In this document: positions 1-8,100 of the stretch, in pieces
How positions within the stretch are numbered: position 1 is the first letter of the stretch
Layout of the letters: the number at the start of each line of letters is the position of its first letter
DNA from: an uncultured Bacteroides sp.
GTDB taxonomy: Bacteria; Bacteroidota; Bacteroidia; Bacteroidales; UBA932
Direction: 5' to 3'
DNA length: 43,556 nucleotides
Assembly (NCBI GenBank): GCA_900546925.1
Contig: UREV01000021.1
Span: 1-43,556, forward strand
Notes under the pieces: generated by a model
Seen by the model: the letters and a program-made list of their open reading frames with translations, nothing else
Told to the model about the DNA's origin: nothing
Databases searched by the model: none
Made by a program: the position numbers and the translations under genes

Positions 1-64
1 CAGTTGGTAGAGCACAACCTTGCCAAGGTTGGGGTCGCGAGTTCAAGTCTCGTTTTCCGCTCCA
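1..64 (+). tRNA. tRNA-Gly(GCC), 5' end outside window
   Basis: The anticodon arm reads CAACC-TTGCCAA-GGTTG, giving anticodon GCC. The T-arm (GCGAG-TTCAAGT-CTCGT) and the 3' acceptor strand with an encoded CCA at 62-64 are present. The 5' acceptor strand and part of the D-arm lie before base 1, so the gene is cut by the window edge. Confidence 0.9.
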
Positions 65-67
65 CGA

Positions 68-96
68 AGCCACTCATTCGAGTGGCTTTTTTTTGT
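68..96 (+). terminator. Rho-independent terminator after tRNA-Gly
   Basis: An 8-bp perfect stem (AGCCACTC / GAGTGGCT) with loop ATTC is followed directly by a T-run. It begins four bases after the tRNA CCA end and separates the tRNA from the downstream alpha-galactosidase. Confidence 0.85.
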
Positions 97-117
97 TTTT
101 AACCATATGACGAATTA

Positions 118-2322
118 ATGACAAAGATGAAGAAAATCTTGACAATTGCCATGCTGGCACTGCTGGCATGTACAGCCAAGGCAAAAGGTCCTGTAATCAA
201 TATCAGGACCGACAATGTTTCCATGATTATCCGGGTGGAGCAGGACGGGCGTCTGAAAACACTGCATTTCGGCGGTGTCATAGAAGATGCGTCTGCTTTT
301 TCTGATTTCAAGAGCGGAATCCATGGCAATCATGGTGCTCCTTATGATACTTATCCTACACAGGGCTGGAGGGGCTTCAACGAACCTGCATTAGCAATCA
401 CCCATAAGAACGGGGATCTGAACACCGAACTCAGATATCTTTCTCATGAGACCATGACATTGACAGACAACAATATAACAGAGACGACCATACATCTGGC
501 AGACAAGGCTGAAGGCGTGGAAGTCGATCTGGTCTATACTGCGTATAAGAAACAGAATGTGATCACGGCTCATTCTGTAATCAGAAACAATGAAAAAGGT
601 GCCGTGACATTGCGCAACTACTATTCGTCAGCATTGCCGATAAGGGCAGACAAATATCTTCTTACACATCTGTATGGTTCCTGGGCTCATGAGGCACGTG
701 TTGACAATACCTTGCTGACACACGGGATAAAGACCATAGAGAGCAAGAAGGGAACCCGTACCACACATACGGAAAATCCTGCGTTTATGATAAGCCTTGA
801 TACTGACACGTTCAGCGAGACCACAGGAGATGTGATTGCCGGAGCATTGGCCTGGAGCGGAAACTTCAGACTGAACTTTGAACTTACCGAGTTCAACATA
901 CTGAATATCCTTGCCGGAATCAATCCATACGCATCAGCATATACATTGGCCAAGGGCGAGTCTTTCTCTACTCCTGAGATGATCTGGACTTTCAGTGACA
1001 GGGGAGCGGGCCAGGCCAGCAGAAATCTCCACAGGTGGGCCCGCGATTATTGGATGCACAGTGGGTATGGAATGGTGCCGACTCTTCTGAACAGCTGGGA
1101 AGGCGCGTATTTCGATTTCAATGCCAAGACATTGACCGACATGATCGATGATGCGGCCGACATGGGGCTTGAGATGTTTGTCCTCGATGATGGCTGGTTT
1201 GCCAACAAATATCCACGCAACAATGACAAGGCCGGCCTGGGCGATTGGCAGGTCAATGTTGCCAAACTGCCTGAAGGCATTGACTTTATCGCATCCCATG
1301 CGCACGAGAAAGGCCTCAAGTTCGGCATCTGGATTGAGCCGGAGATGGTCAATCCTAAAAGCGAGCTTTATGAGAAGCATCCGGACTGGATTGTCAAGGA
1401 CAATGTCCACGCTGCTACTGCGATGCGCAACCAGTACCTTCTGGACATGACAAATCCTAAGGTCCAGGACTTTGTCTATGGCGTTTTCGACGATGTGATG
1501 AAACTCTCGGACAAGATTGACTATATAAAGTGGGATGCCAACCGTCATGTGGAGAATGTGGGCTCGTCTTGGCTTCCGTCTGATGAACAGACGATGTTCT
1601 GGGTGAGGTATGCACAGGGATTGTACAATGTGATGGAGCGTGTGCGTGCAAAGTATCCTGATGTGATGATTCAGGCCTGTGCTTCAGGCGGCGGAAGGGT
1701 AGAGTATGGTGAACTGAAATATTTCGATGAATTCTGGACAAGTGACGATACGGAGGCATTGACAAGAACCGGCATCCAGTACGGTACAAGCCTGTTTTAT
1801 CCTGCAAACCAGATGGGTTCCCACGTCTCGGCGGTTCCTAATCACCAGACCGGCAACATAACTCCGATAAAGTTCCGTTTCGATATCGCATGTGCCGGAA
1901 GACTCGGTATGGAACTTCAGCCTAAGTCAATGACAGACAGCGAGAAAGAGTTCGCCAAGAGGGCGATTGCCAGCTATAAGGAATATCGTGACATCATCAT
2001 GACCGGAGATTTGTACAGAATAGGTTCTCCTTATGACAAGGCGGGTGCTTATGGGGTACTTTACGTTACTCCTGACAAGAAGCGCGCTGTATTCTTCGCT
2101 TATTGCATCAGTTATGATACTCGCAATTCGGCTCCGCAGTTCCGTCTGGACGGGCTTTCTGCCGACAAGAACTATCGTATTGCAGAGGTCAATGTCGACA
2201 AGTCTTCGAGCTGGTTTTCGGGAAAGGTCCTGTCTGGGTCAATGCTGATGAACAAAGGCGTGAATCCGCCTTTGAAAAAGGTGTATGACAGCGCTGTATT
2301 TGTGTTGGAATCAGAGGAATAG
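118..2322 (+). CDS. Secreted GH36 family alpha-galactosidase
   Basis: This 734-residue protein matches the full-length GH36 clan-D layout: an N-terminal beta-sandwich, a TIM barrel from about residue 310 and a C-terminal beta domain. The expected nucleophile is Asp473 in the KWDANRH motif, and the acid/base Asp lies in WTSDDTEAL near 543. It should release terminal alpha-1,6-galactose from raffinose-family oligosaccharides or galactomannan. The N-terminus is a signal peptide ending in LLAC, which fits a lipobox, so the enzyme may be a periplasmic or surface lipoprotein. A start at the third codon-level Met (127) would also leave the signal intact. It stands alone after a tRNA terminator, with no SusC/D partner in view. 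The family assignment is firm; substrate preference is inferred. Confidence 0.92.
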   Translation: MTKMKKILTIAMLALLACTAKAKGPVINIRTDNVSMIIRVEQDGRLKTLHFGGVIEDASAFSDFKSGIHGNHGAPYDTYPTQGWRGFNEPALAITHKNGDLNTELRYLSHETMTLTDNNITETTIHLADKAEGVEVDLVYTAYKKQNVITAHSVIRNNEKGAVTLRNYYSSALPIRADKYLLTHLYGSWAHEARVDNTLLTHGIKTIESKKGTRTTHTENPAFMISLDTDTFSETTGDVIAGALAWSGNFRLNFELTEFNILNILAGINPYASAYTLAKGESFSTPEMIWTFSDRGAGQASRNLHRWARDYWMHSGYGMVPTLLNSWEGAYFDFNAKTLTDMIDDAADMGLEMFVLDDGWFANKYPRNNDKAGLGDWQVNVAKLPEGIDFIASHAHEKGLKFGIWIEPEMVNPKSELYEKHPDWIVKDNVHAATAMRNQYLLDMTNPKVQDFVYGVFDDVMKLSDKIDYIKWDANRHVENVGSSWLPSDEQTMFWVRYAQGLYNVMERVRAKYPDVMIQACASGGGRVEYGELKYFDEFWTSDDTEALTRTGIQYGTSLFYPANQMGSHVSAVPNHQTGNITPIKFRFDIACAGRLGMELQPKSMTDSEKEFAKRAIASYKEYRDIIMTGDLYRIGSPYDKAGAYGVLYVTPDKKRAVFFAYCISYDTRNSAPQFRLDGLSADKNYRIAEVNVDKSSSWFSGKVLSGSMLMNKGVNPPLKKVYDSAVFVLESEE

Positions 2323-2401
2323 ACGTTTCGTCGGTGATGAAATCTTGATAGTCTTCGAGGGAAAAGACGGTTGGTTGGATTTCAGCAAAAATGCTGATGA
2401 T

Positions 2402-2569
2402 ATGGTGTGCTATATCTTACTTACTTTTGGAAGCACGGATCTATATTATGAAATCACTCCAAAATGTATTTCTGACTTTTCCGGCAAAGCGTGGTTGCTT
2501 CCCGCTATTAATATTAATAAGGACGGAACTTTGAAACCAGAGTCCAAGTGGAAGCTTGGAAAACCTTGA
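2402..2569 (+). CDS. Possible small ORF or gene remnant
   Basis: An open frame runs on past the alpha-galactosidase stop and ends at 2569; its first internal ATG is at 2402, giving 55 residues. The stretch looks protein-like (alternating hydrophobic and polar residues, ending KPESKWKLGKP) and is visibly more AT-rich than its neighbours. No convincing start or ribosome binding site precedes it, and the open frame upstream overlaps the GH36 gene. It may be the 3' remnant of a lost gene, a genuine small protein, or chance. I recognise no family. Confidence 0.25.
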   Translation: MVCYILLTFGSTDLYYEITPKCISDFSGKAWLLPAININKDGTLKPESKWKLGKP

Positions 2570-2576
2570 CGCATAA

Positions 2577-2600
2577 GCGTCTCCGCGGTCGCGGGGACGC
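2577..2600. terminator. GC-rich hairpin between convergent genes
   Basis: A 10-bp stem (2577-2586 pairing with 2591-2600, one G-T wobble) with tetraloop GGTC lies just beyond the stop of the minus-strand nucleotidyltransferase gene. A smaller hairpin (GACGC-ATAA-GCGTC) overlaps its left side. There is no strong T-run on either strand, so it may slow or protect transcript ends rather than act as a classical terminator. Confidence 0.4.
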
Positions 2601-2607
2601 GTATAAT

Positions 2608-3723
2608 CTATTTCCCCTTAAGCACAGCAGAGACGCCGGAGGTGAGCATAGACCAGAAAGACCGGAAAGTGTTGTAATACGACACATCGAAATGCCTGGC
2701 CATCCAGCGGATATGTCCCACCAGAGACTTTGTCTTGCGATAAAGATATGGTTCCTTGTCGAAATCCCTGCCGGCATTGCGCTTCTTGCCGAAATTGCCG
2801 GATAACTTCATGGACTCCCAGACTTTCTCCACAACGCCCCCGCACTCAGCATCATAGAACGGCATCTCATCGGCAGGCAATCCCAGACGGTTCACCGCCA
2901 ACCAGCCGAACACCTTCCACTCTTTCATCATGCCCAACTCGGTGAGACGATGCTCCAGCAGTTCCCTGTCTACATTATCAGCGAAGCGGTGAATATGCAT
3001 GGTCCAGTCGCATATCTGCCTGAGACCCAGGCCTCCATGATAAAAATGCTGTATAAAATGCATGAAGATAAACAACGCATCGAAATCTATGGAAGGGAGC
3101 AGTACCTCAGTTCCGCCGCAATCCCATTTGCGGAAATCCTTCTTCCGGAACAAGTCAAACTGGATATTGTCCATGACTTCATTCACCCTCTTCCCGAAAT
3201 CTACCCTCATAGTTCCGTGAAGTTCCACCTCGATATCACCGAAATGCATACCCAAGTGCTTCTTTGACGGATTTTCCTCATCCACTTTCGCGGCCTTAGG
3301 AGAAAGCAACGCTGACGCAGCCTGATAATTCTTGTCGTCCAGGAAAAAATCTATGTCTCCCGGCTGCCTGTGAGAAGGCTGGAGATAGTCCAATGCTACC
3401 CCTTGACCTTTCAGGACCAATGCACATATTCCATTTTCAGACAATACTTTGCAAAGATGAGATAACGTAGCGTTCATCTGTCTGTTTCGCATTTCGCTGC
3501 CCAATACAGTTTGCATAAAAGAGTTTTGGACTGCAGGAGAAACGGCCATGGCAGGATCCGCTTTCTTCATTACAGAAATACCATCTGCCACGAATCCGGC
3601 CACCGTCTGCTCTCTGGCAATACCATAAACAGATTCCCAGTCCACATCTCTTAGAGAAATATCTTCGGCTTTACCCCAAAGTCCTGCCCTAAGCAGAGCG
3701 AAGAAAACATCATCGGTCTTCAT
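2608..3723 (-). CDS. Nucleotidyltransferase family protein (NTP_transf_5 type)
   Basis: This 371-residue protein resembles the uncharacterised nucleotidyltransferase family found beside PqqD-like and HPr-kinase-like proteins in peptide-modification loci. The fold's signature is visible: LVLKGQGVALDYL leads into PGDIDFFLDD near residues 120-130, which supplies the metal-binding aspartates. A further IDFDALFIFMHFIQHF helix is typical of the family. It is the third gene of a minus-strand operon, starting 7 nt after the kinase stop. Family relatives in lasso-peptide clusters are thought to modify a peptide or a small cofactor; the substrate here is unknown. No signal peptide is seen, so it should act in the cytoplasm. 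Confidence 0.8.
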   Translation of the reverse strand: MKTDDVFFALLRAGLWGKAEDISLRDVDWESVYGIAREQTVAGFVADGISVMKKADPAMAVSPAVQNSFMQTVLGSEMRNRQMNATLSHLCKVLSENGICALVLKGQGVALDYLQPSHRQPGDIDFFLDDKNYQAASALLSPKAAKVDEENPSKKHLGMHFGDIEVELHGTMRVDFGKRVNEVMDNIQFDLFRKKDFRKWDCGGTEVLLPSIDFDALFIFMHFIQHFYHGGLGLRQICDWTMHIHRFADNVDRELLEHRLTELGMMKEWKVFGWLAVNRLGLPADEMPFYDAECGGVVEKVWESMKLSGNFGKKRNAGRDFDKEPYLYRKTKSLVGHIRWMARHFDVSYYNTFRSFWSMLTSGVSAVLKGK

Positions 3724-3730
3724 ACTGATT

Positions 3731-4783
3731 TTATTTTTCTGTCTCTGCGCAACATATCTCCGCAGCCGCCTTGTCCGGCAGACATCCCATGCTGAGACAT
3801 TTCACTGTCATAACTATTTGAGACATAATGGACATGACACCGTCCATCACTTTTTTGTCCCACTTCACATTGGAAGCCGAACTGATAACACCGGCGAACG
3901 CATCCAATCCCTTCACCTGTTTAACCTCATTCGCAGGAGCCTGATGCAGACGAACCAACGCTCTCACCGGAAGGTTTGCTTTTCTATAACAAGGAGTCTT
4001 GCCACTCCACGGCGTGCCATAGGCATTGACCTTACCCTCCTCTATGCGAAGTACAGGATTATCGTCGTTCAGGAGCTCCGCGCCTGGGATATTTTCGAGC
4101 CAGAGGCGGCTGTGGGTGCTCTTTCCGGTGCCGCTGGTGCCGAGGAACAGCACGGCCGAGCCGTTGTGCGCGATTACGGAAGAGTGCATGAGAACGGCCT
4201 TGTATTTCCACGAATTATAGGTGTACATTATTCGTAATGCGAAGCAAATCTGGAAGATAACAGAGTATGGGCGCATTTTTTCTCCCGCCCAGAAGAAGCC
4301 GGATTCTGCTCCATTTTCCACGAACAATGTGCTGTCGATTTTTCTATCTGCGCCTTCAAACTCGAAAACGGTGCCTTCTTTCCAGCGGTAGACGTAGTAG
4401 TATGGAAGGACCTCCGTTTCGCTCATCAGCTTAGTGACTTGACCCTCTTTCTGGGCCTGACGGAACTCATCAGGCTGACCGTTACAAACTGTAAGACAGA
4501 AATCTATCTTAGAAGATTCATCCGTCGCAAACGGCTCATATTGAGAGAAATCCAAGACATGCGGACCATAATCTTCAGGCAGTTCAACACGTTTCTGGAC
4601 ATAGGTCCTCGGCGGCTCACTGTCTCCTGCCCTCGTAGGCATGACGGGGATAATCCCGCCGGCAGAAGCGATCTTTATCCGCTCTGCAACCGGCTCAGTA
4701 TAATGCATGAACGACCACGGCGCTTCCAGTTTTACCCCGAAAGTCACCCCGGCCACATCGTACAGGCGCTCACTTTCCGTCAT
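3731..4783 (-). CDS. HPr kinase/PEP carboxykinase-like P-loop kinase
   Basis: The 350-residue protein carries a Walker A loop GTSGTGKST at residues 215-223 followed by NDD at 239-241, the arrangement seen in HPr kinase/phosphorylase and PEP carboxykinase folds. It lacks the N-terminal HprK regulatory domain. Its length and setting match the HprK-related kinases of RiPP loci, such as the kinase of paeninodin-type lasso clusters that phosphorylates the precursor. The start codon overlaps the PqqD-like gene's stop by 4 nt (ATGA), so the two are translationally coupled. A role in phosphorylating a carrier or peptide is inference. It is unlikely to be the carbon-control HPr kinase. Confidence 0.78.
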   Translation of the reverse strand: MTESERLYDVAGVTFGVKLEAPWSFMHYTEPVAERIKIASAGGIIPVMPTRAGDSEPPRTYVQKRVELPEDYGPHVLDFSQYEPFATDESSKIDFCLTVCNGQPDEFRQAQKEGQVTKLMSETEVLPYYYVYRWKEGTVFEFEGADRKIDSTLFVENGAESGFFWAGEKMRPYSVIFQICFALRIMYTYNSWKYKAVLMHSSVIAHNGSAVLFLGTSGTGKSTHSRLWLENIPGAELLNDDNPVLRIEEGKVNAYGTPWSGKTPCYRKANLPVRALVRLHQAPANEVKQVKGLDAFAGVISSASNVKWDKKVMDGVMSIMSQIVMTVKCLSMGCLPDKAAAEICCAETEK

Positions 4784-5046
4784 TCGGCGATTCCATTTTT
4801 CACAAGTGTTTCACAAAGTTTCTCCGCATCTGTCAATGCCGTTTCGCGTGCGACTTCATATTGGCCGCAAAGCAGGTCTGCAAGACGCTCCGCCGTAAAC
4901 TCAGAACTGCCCACAGATTCTATAAGGAAAGCCGCCGTATCATTCAGCTTTATTAATTTGCTCATATTCACATTCAACGAGCCTTCCTCAGAAAGCACTT
5001 TTTCTCCACAAATCTCGCGAAGGACAAATCCGTCTTTAATTTTCAT
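4780..5046 (-). CDS. PqqD-like peptide-binding chaperone
   Basis: This 88-residue protein fits the PqqD / RiPP recognition element family: a short N-terminal beta region (FVLREICGEKVL), then NMSKLIKLNDTAAFLIES, where the conserved LN-x-T/S-A-x-x-[IL] core leads into a winged-helix part. In known systems such proteins hold the leader of a precursor peptide and present it to modifying enzymes. It is first in a tightly packed minus-strand operon with the kinase and nucleotidyltransferase. No radical-SAM, cyclodehydratase or lasso cyclase gene is nearby, so its usual partner type is missing. The family call is fairly firm; the client is unknown. Confidence 0.82.
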   Translation of the reverse strand: MKIKDGFVLREICGEKVLSEEGSLNVNMSKLIKLNDTAAFLIESVGSSEFTAERLADLLCGQYEVARETALTDAEKLCETLVKNGIAE

Positions 5047-5093
5047 TTTCAGTTATTCTTCTTAAAACCTTCTAATTTAACAAAATTTTTCCG

Positions 5094-5101
5094 TAAGTTT
5101 G
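5094..5101 (+). promoter_or_regulatory. -7 box for the S26 peptidase gene
   Basis: TAAGTTTG matches the Bacteroidota TAnnTTTG -7 element, 38 nt before the ATG. I find no TTG at the expected distance upstream. Confidence 0.5.
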
Positions 5102-5138
5102 TTTTCTGGAAGACAAAAAGAATTCCCATACAGACAAA

Positions 5139-5627
5139 ATGGATAAGCTTACAGTAAACAACGATATATTTTTCGCCCAGACCATAGAGTTTCTTAAAGC
5201 CGGAAAGCAGGTCACGATACCGGTGCATGGTTACAGTATGATGCCTACTATCAGGAACTTACGGGACTCTGTCATACTGGAAGGCGTAGAGGGCGGCACC
5301 CCTGAAGGCGCGTCGCGCAGAAAAGTAAGAACCGGCGATATCGTCCTATTCCGCTTCCATGAACGTTATTTGCTGCACAGAATAATCCAGATTCGCGGCG
5401 ATGTCGCTGAGATACAAGGAGATGGCGTCGCCGGCGGAAGAGAGCATTGCCACCTCGACGAAATTTATGCGAAGGCCACCACCATTCTGCGTAACGGTAC
5501 CAGGCCCATAAATCCGTACTCCACCTGCTCTGCGCTTAAATTATCGCTCTGGAACATGTTCTCTCCAGTCAGACGTTACCTGCTCGCAATCCTCAGAAGA
5601 TTACCATATTACAAAGATCCGGAGTAG
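5139..5627 (+). CDS. S24/S26 family serine peptidase-like protein
   Basis: The 162-residue protein has the signal-peptidase/LexA-type catalytic serine motif GYSMMPT (Ser33), a GDIVLFR beta strand and LHRII near residues 79-83, where S26 members carry the HR-containing strand before the general base. It has no N-terminal membrane anchor, so it is not an ordinary signal peptidase. A basic, amphipathic C-terminus (SPVRRYLLAILRRL) might touch the membrane. It is transcribed divergently from the PqqD-like gene, and its stop lies 2 nt from the stop of the convergent ABC exporter. In context it may trim a leader during export. The absence of a clear catalytic Lys leaves activity uncertain. Confidence 0.7.
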   Translation: MDKLTVNNDIFFAQTIEFLKAGKQVTIPVHGYSMMPTIRNLRDSVILEGVEGGTPEGASRRKVRTGDIVLFRFHERYLLHRIIQIRGDVAEIQGDGVAGGREHCHLDEIYAKATTILRNGTRPINPYSTCSALKLSLWNMFSPVRRYLLAILRRLPYYKDPE

Positions 5628-5629
5628 GT

Positions 5630-7249
5630 CTACAGTCTCAGGACAGCATCACAATAGTCTAGCACGGCGTCGCGGTGAGTGATGAAGATAATCGTCTTGT
5701 TTCCATAGTTTTCCGACAGATTATTCAGCAACCGCCTCTCGGTTTCCTGATCGAGCGACGAACTGAACTCGTCCAGGAGCAGAATACTGCCAGGCCTGAG
5801 CAGTCCCCTCGCAATCGCAATCCGTTGAGCCTGACCCTCGCTGAGCCCCGCGCCGATTTCGCCGATCCTCGCATCCAGTCCTCCCGCAAGGCTTCGCACA
5901 AATCCCGCCTCCGCCACATCCAGAACCGCCCACATCTGCCGGTCGTCCGACTCCGGATCACCCATGAGAAGATTCTCGCGGACCGTCCCACTGAAGAGCG
6001 TATTCCCCTGAGGCACATAGACTAAGTTGTTTCGGGTCAATGCCGATGTAACTCTGGATTCGCTTTCGTTATAGATCCTGATTTCGCCCCCGTTCGGTTT
6101 CAGCAAGGAGAGTATGAGTCTTATCAATGTACTTTTACCGATTCCTGTTTCACCTACGATAGCAGTTCGCGAACCCGGTTTGAAATCATAACTGAAATCA
6201 TTGAAAATCCATCCTTTTCCGTCAGGATATCTGAACGAAATATGGTCCACACTGATTCCGGCAGGCGCTTTAAGCATTATTTGCTCTCCGGATTCTTCTT
6301 TTTCGGAGTTCTCTATTTCCATAAGTCTGTCCATGGAAGCAGCCGCATAAATCAGGGATGGAATCTGACGTGTAAGCTGCATGGACGGGCCCTGGATTTG
6401 TCCTACGAGTTGCAGAAATGCTGTCATTACACCGAATGTAATGTCACCCTGCCATATTCCGAAAACTCCCCACAGCATGGCAGCGGAATATCCTAAACCG
6501 AAAGCGATACTTACGGCAGTACGTGAGAAAACATTGAACTTGGTTCTTTTTAGAACCTGATCATATTCAGTATCTTGCAACCCTCCAAGTTTCTCTTCCA
6601 TGCTCAGTTCCTGTCCCATGGACTGCACTACAGTTTTATGTTGCAGGGTCTCCTGGATATGGCTCTGTACATTACTTTCTGATTCACGGATATCCTTGGT
6701 GAGTTTTCGCATGCGTCTGAAGAATATCTTTCCGAAGGCCGCGAAAGCTGGGGTTATAAGCAGCAGAATGATAGCGAGTTTCGCATCCATCGTACAAAGG
6801 AAGACGAACGCTGCAGCGAGTTGGATAATGGTTATTATCAATGCCGGCAAATCCTGGCAGATAACTTTGGAAACGACATCCACGTCTGTAAACAGTCTGC
6901 TGACTGCATCTCCGCTGTGGAATCGTTCTTTACCGCTCCATTGTTCACGGATAAGTCCTTCGAAGAGGTCTTTCCGGATGATGAACTGCATTTTGTAGAC
7001 AGAATTACTCTCCAGGCGGGCTCTGGCAGCATTGACAAAAACCCTTACGAGCATCGTGGCGACCAGAATGGCGGCGAACAGCTTTAGGGTAGAGCCGGTG
7101 CGGGCTCCGGTGGCGATGTCGACGAGCGATTTGCTGAGCCAGATGAAAAACAGGTTCAGTCCGATGCTGATGCAAGCCAGCAATATATTCCAACTCACAG
7201 ACCCTTTCGCGTCTCCGGCTCTATGCCATAACCATTTAATATACTTCAT
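5630..7249 (-). CDS. ABC exporter, fused permease and ATPase
   Basis: At 539 residues this is a half-size type I exporter: about six membrane helices (residues 20-300) followed by a nucleotide-binding domain. Walker A is GETGIGKS (366-373), the signature is LSEGQ (469-473, glycine to glutamate at the usual LSGGQ third position) and Walker B is ILLLDE (489-494). There is no N-terminal C39 peptidase domain, so any leader removal would need another enzyme, for which the adjacent S26-type peptidase is a candidate. It should work as a homodimer in the inner membrane. Substrate is unknown; a modified peptide is suggested by the neighbours. One copy of the GGTCAATGCC word lies inside it. Confidence 0.88.
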   Translation of the reverse strand: MKYIKWLWHRAGDAKGSVSWNILLACISIGLNLFFIWLSKSLVDIATGARTGSTLKLFAAILVATMLVRVFVNAARARLESNSVYKMQFIIRKDLFEGLIREQWSGKERFHSGDAVSRLFTDVDVVSKVICQDLPALIITIIQLAAAFVFLCTMDAKLAIILLLITPAFAAFGKIFFRRMRKLTKDIRESESNVQSHIQETLQHKTVVQSMGQELSMEEKLGGLQDTEYDQVLKRTKFNVFSRTAVSIAFGLGYSAAMLWGVFGIWQGDITFGVMTAFLQLVGQIQGPSMQLTRQIPSLIYAAASMDRLMEIENSEKEESGEQIMLKAPAGISVDHISFRYPDGKGWIFNDFSYDFKPGSRTAIVGETGIGKSTLIRLILSLLKPNGGEIRIYNESESRVTSALTRNNLVYVPQGNTLFSGTVRENLLMGDPESDDRQMWAVLDVAEAGFVRSLAGGLDARIGEIGAGLSEGQAQRIAIARGLLRPGSILLLDEFSSSLDQETERRLLNNLSENYGNKTIIFITHRDAVLDYCDAVLRL

Positions 7250-7288
7250 TTTACGCTAATCCGGTTTATCTTGTTCTATCCATATTCA

Positions 7289-7323
7289 GATTATTCAAAT
7301 CGAATAATTTAGTTTGAATAATC
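7289..7323. promoter_or_regulatory. AT-rich inverted repeat upstream of the exporter gene
   Basis: Perfect 11-bp arms (GATTATTCAAA at 7289-7299 and TTTGAATAATC at 7313-7323) are separated by 13 nt that hold a third CGAATAAT. The right arm overlaps the stop codon of the esterase gene. No T-run follows on the minus strand, so an operator for the exporter gene is more likely than a terminator. Confidence 0.4.
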
Positions 7324-7984
7324 AGTGAAGGTATAAGAGAGTTTTCAATATTGCTTTGGCGAGTCGGCCGTCGGGGTCGGAAAAGTGGTTTCCCGGATTC
7401 ACTTCGAAGAAATGTGGTATTTCTTTGTCGGACAGGTAGTTAAGGACTTCATCTGTACAGTCGCCGACGCGGCTCATCACAGGATGCTTGGTGTTGCTTT
7501 CGTTGTCGCCCAATGACAGGTAGATATACTCAGGCACCGACAGCATCGGATGAGATTTCATGTAATCCGTAAAGCCCGGATACCAGAAAGAGGCTGATCC
7601 ACAGGCGATTCGCTTGAACACGTCGGTATGCCATGCTGTCCAGAATGCGAATAGTCCGGCCAATGAATATCCAGCGATAATGCGATATGATGGCGGCGAG
7701 GTCAACATCGATTCTGCTTCAGGAATCACTTGATTTATAAGATATTCCAGGTGAGCATCGGCATTGCCCTTAAACAGGGGAAGTGATTTTCTCACTCCGG
7801 GAGCCGGCCACGGGGTCAGTTCGCCTTCGAAATCGAAATCGTAAACAGAGACGAGGTTAAACTGCGGCGCACCGTCCTGAGCCAGACAGCGTTTCCATAC
7901 GTTTTCGCCGTTGCCGGCCACCGAATGAATATAGACCGTCGGAAGATTCTCGCCCAGGCCGGTCCAGACCTTGATTTTCGCCAT
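7322..7984 (-). CDS. Alpha/beta-hydrolase esterase (PF00756-like)
   Basis: The 220-residue protein has the nucleophile elbow GYSLAG with Ser107, a LGDNES segment plausible for the acidic residue and NPGNHF near the C-terminus for the catalytic His. This arrangement matches the esterase D / enterochelin-esterase-like family. An upstream extension of the frame to 8140 contains the transcription terminator of the preceding gene and has poor protein character, so I place the start at Met 7984. There is no signal peptide, which points to a cytoplasmic enzyme acting on an ester or thioester. The substrate cannot be told. Confidence 0.75.
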   Translation of the reverse strand: MAKIKVWTGLGENLPTVYIHSVAGNGENVWKRCLAQDGAPQFNLVSVYDFDFEGELTPWPAPGVRKSLPLFKGNADAHLEYLINQVIPEAESMLTSPPSYRIIAGYSLAGLFAFWTAWHTDVFKRIACGSASFWYPGFTDYMKSHPMLSVPEYIYLSLGDNESNTKHPVMSRVGDCTDEVLNYLSDKEIPHFFEVNPGNHFSDPDGRLAKAILKTLLYLH

Positions 7985-8029
7985 TGTCAATGTTGTTTGA
8001 ACCTCAAATTTAGTGATTTTATGTGAAAA

Positions 8030-8072
8030 TAGGCGTTCGCCGTCACGATTATCGTGAGCAGGCGGACGCCTA
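8030..8072 (-). terminator. Terminator hairpin after the DUF3298 gene
   Basis: A 12-bp stem (8030-8041 with 8061-8072, one wobble) encloses a second perfect stem TCACGAT/ATCGTGA. On the minus strand it is followed by ATTTT. A further outer pair (CCTCAAAT 8002-8009 and ATTTGAGG 8089-8096) could close the whole structure. It lies 29 nt after the lipoprotein stop. Confidence 0.65.
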
Positions 8073-8100
8073 AATTGTTGTCTGTCAGATTTGAGGCTGA

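Noticed and set aside
934..1548. 204-residue open frame on the minus strand inside the alpha-galactosidase gene
   Set aside because: It is fully covered by a well-conserved GH36 gene on the other strand and has no start signal or recognisable domain.
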